Positions 5,799-6,425 of a DNA stretch of 6,425 bases are shown piece by piece; position 1 is the first letter of the stretch; each line of letters opens with the position of its first letter. This DNA is from an uncultured cyanobacterium (lineage in GTDB: Bacteria > Cyanobacteriota > Cyanobacteriia > Phormidesmidales > Phormidesmidaceae), in the NCBI GenBank assembly GCA_938029995.1, contig CALHGI010000482.1, positions 1 to 6,425 of the forward strand, given 5' to 3'. The notes beneath the pieces were generated by a model. It ran no database searches and was not told the origin of the DNA. It worked only from the letters and a program-made list of their open reading frames with translations. Both the position numbers and the translations under genes were made by a program.

Positions 5799-6425
5799 AT
5801 CTGTTTAATACGGTTAAGATTCAAACGCCAGAAAGTGTGGAGTTGGAGTTTGTCTTGGCAGGAATCGGGAGTCGTGCCTTAGCCCTGGTGATTGACTATG
5901 TGATTGTTCTATTGTCATTGTCGGTTCTGTCCGTTGTCGCCTCCATTTTTCGAGCCCAGTTTGTTACCATTGCCACCTGGTTAGGAGGGGGAACCGACAG
6001 CGTCGAGCAATGGTTAACAGCCATTTTTATTGCCCTGAGCTTTGCGGTTTCGAGTGGTTATTTTGTTGGCTTTGAATGTTTATGGCAGGGGCAAACCCCT
6101 GGCAAGCGTTTTACTAAAATTCGAGTCATTCGTGACAATGGGCAGCCCGAGGGCCTGTTTCAAGCTAGCCTGCGGGCATTGCTAAGGCCGATTGACGATA
6201 GTCTATGTATTGGTTTTTTTTGTATCCTTTTAGGACAGCAAGAAAAACGGGTGGGTGATTGGCTAGCAGGGACGTTAGTGGTCCAAATAGGAGAACCTGA
6301 AAGTAAACAGAATCTACAGGTCTCGAAATCGGCCAAGTCCCTGTCTACCTATCTGGTGCAGCAGGCAGATATGGATCAGCTGCTGATTGACGATTTTACA
6401 ATTATTCGAGAGTACCTACAGCGGC
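5795..6425 (+). CDS. RDD family membrane protein (3' truncated by window)
   Basis: The frame starts at the ATG inside the ATGA overlap and stays open to the last base, giving 210 visible residues. The N-terminal part includes ESVELEFVLAGIGSRALALV and then IDY, with the hallmark Arg27 and Asp34 of the RDD domain in the first membrane helix (about 26-52). A second helix lies at about 73-97. The conserved loop GQTPGKRFTKIRVI (99-112) follows, then LLRPIDD (129-135, the later Arg and Asp), a third helix (about 136-147) and the closing EKRVGDWLAGT (150-160). The RDD domain is complete by about residue 165. The remaining visible 45 residues form a polar, acidic extension beyond the usual domain. 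RDD proteins are membrane proteins of mostly unknown role; some are linked to ion transport. The gene is co-translated with the DUF975-like gene. Confidence 0.92.
   Translation, partial: MNLFNTVKIQTPESVELEFVLAGIGSRALALVIDYVIVLLSLSVLSVVASIFRAQFVTIATWLGGGTDSVEQWLTAIFIALSFAVSSGYFVGFECLWQGQTPGKRFTKIRVIRDNGQPEGLFQASLRALLRPIDDSLCIGFFCILLGQQEKRVGDWLAGTLVVQIGEPESKQNLQVSKSAKSLSTYLVQQADMDQLLIDDFTIIREYLQR

Noticed and set aside
6214..6221. Eight consecutive T in the RDD gene as a frameshift error or terminator
   Set aside because: The RDD frame continues correctly on both sides with family motifs before and after, and no stem precedes the T-run.

Overview
The window looks like chromosomal DNA from a cyanobacterium. 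It is moderately GC-balanced and carries four perfect copies of the octamer GCGATCGC (HIP1), a cyanobacterial genome signature. All genes are tightly packed and most encode membrane proteins. The species cannot be named from this sequence. There are no RNA genes, CRISPR arrays or insertion sequences that I can support.

Left block, plus strand (1-3807): four genes in an evident operon. They are the C-terminal part of a DUF4129 membrane protein (its start lies before the window), a DUF4350 membrane protein, a MoxR-family AAA+ ATPase with all ATPase motifs intact, and a DUF58 protein (vWA-like). The first three are linked by two 4-base ATGA stop/start overlaps. The DUF58 gene follows MoxR after 8 bases. 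A perfect 8-bp hairpin lies in the 45-base gap after DUF58.

Middle, minus strand (3853-4877): a convergent gene for a SpoIIM/DUF95-type multi-pass membrane protein. It seems to be preceded by a 9-codon leader ORF that owns the strong Shine-Dalgarno sequence. The leader's stop codon overlaps the spoIIM-like start codon as TAATG.

Right block, plus strand (4950-6425): transcribed divergently from the SpoIIM-like gene. It holds a multi-pass membrane protein resembling the DUF975 / glycerophosphodiester phosphodiesterase membrane-domain group, then an RDD-family membrane protein that runs off the window end. These two are joined by another ATGA overlap, and a slippery A-run would allow a -1 frameshift fusion of them. 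The 101-base divergent gap contains two inverted-repeat motifs.

Together these genes match a recurrent bacterial neighbourhood (DUF4129, DUF4350, MoxR, DUF58, inverted SpoIIM-like, RDD) also remembered from actinobacteria. MoxR and vWA proteins elsewhere act as chaperone pairs that remodel or activate partner complexes. The likely reading is a poorly characterised membrane-associated MoxR/vWA machine with SpoIIM-like and RDD membrane partners. The individual family assignments are firm; the joint function is inference.
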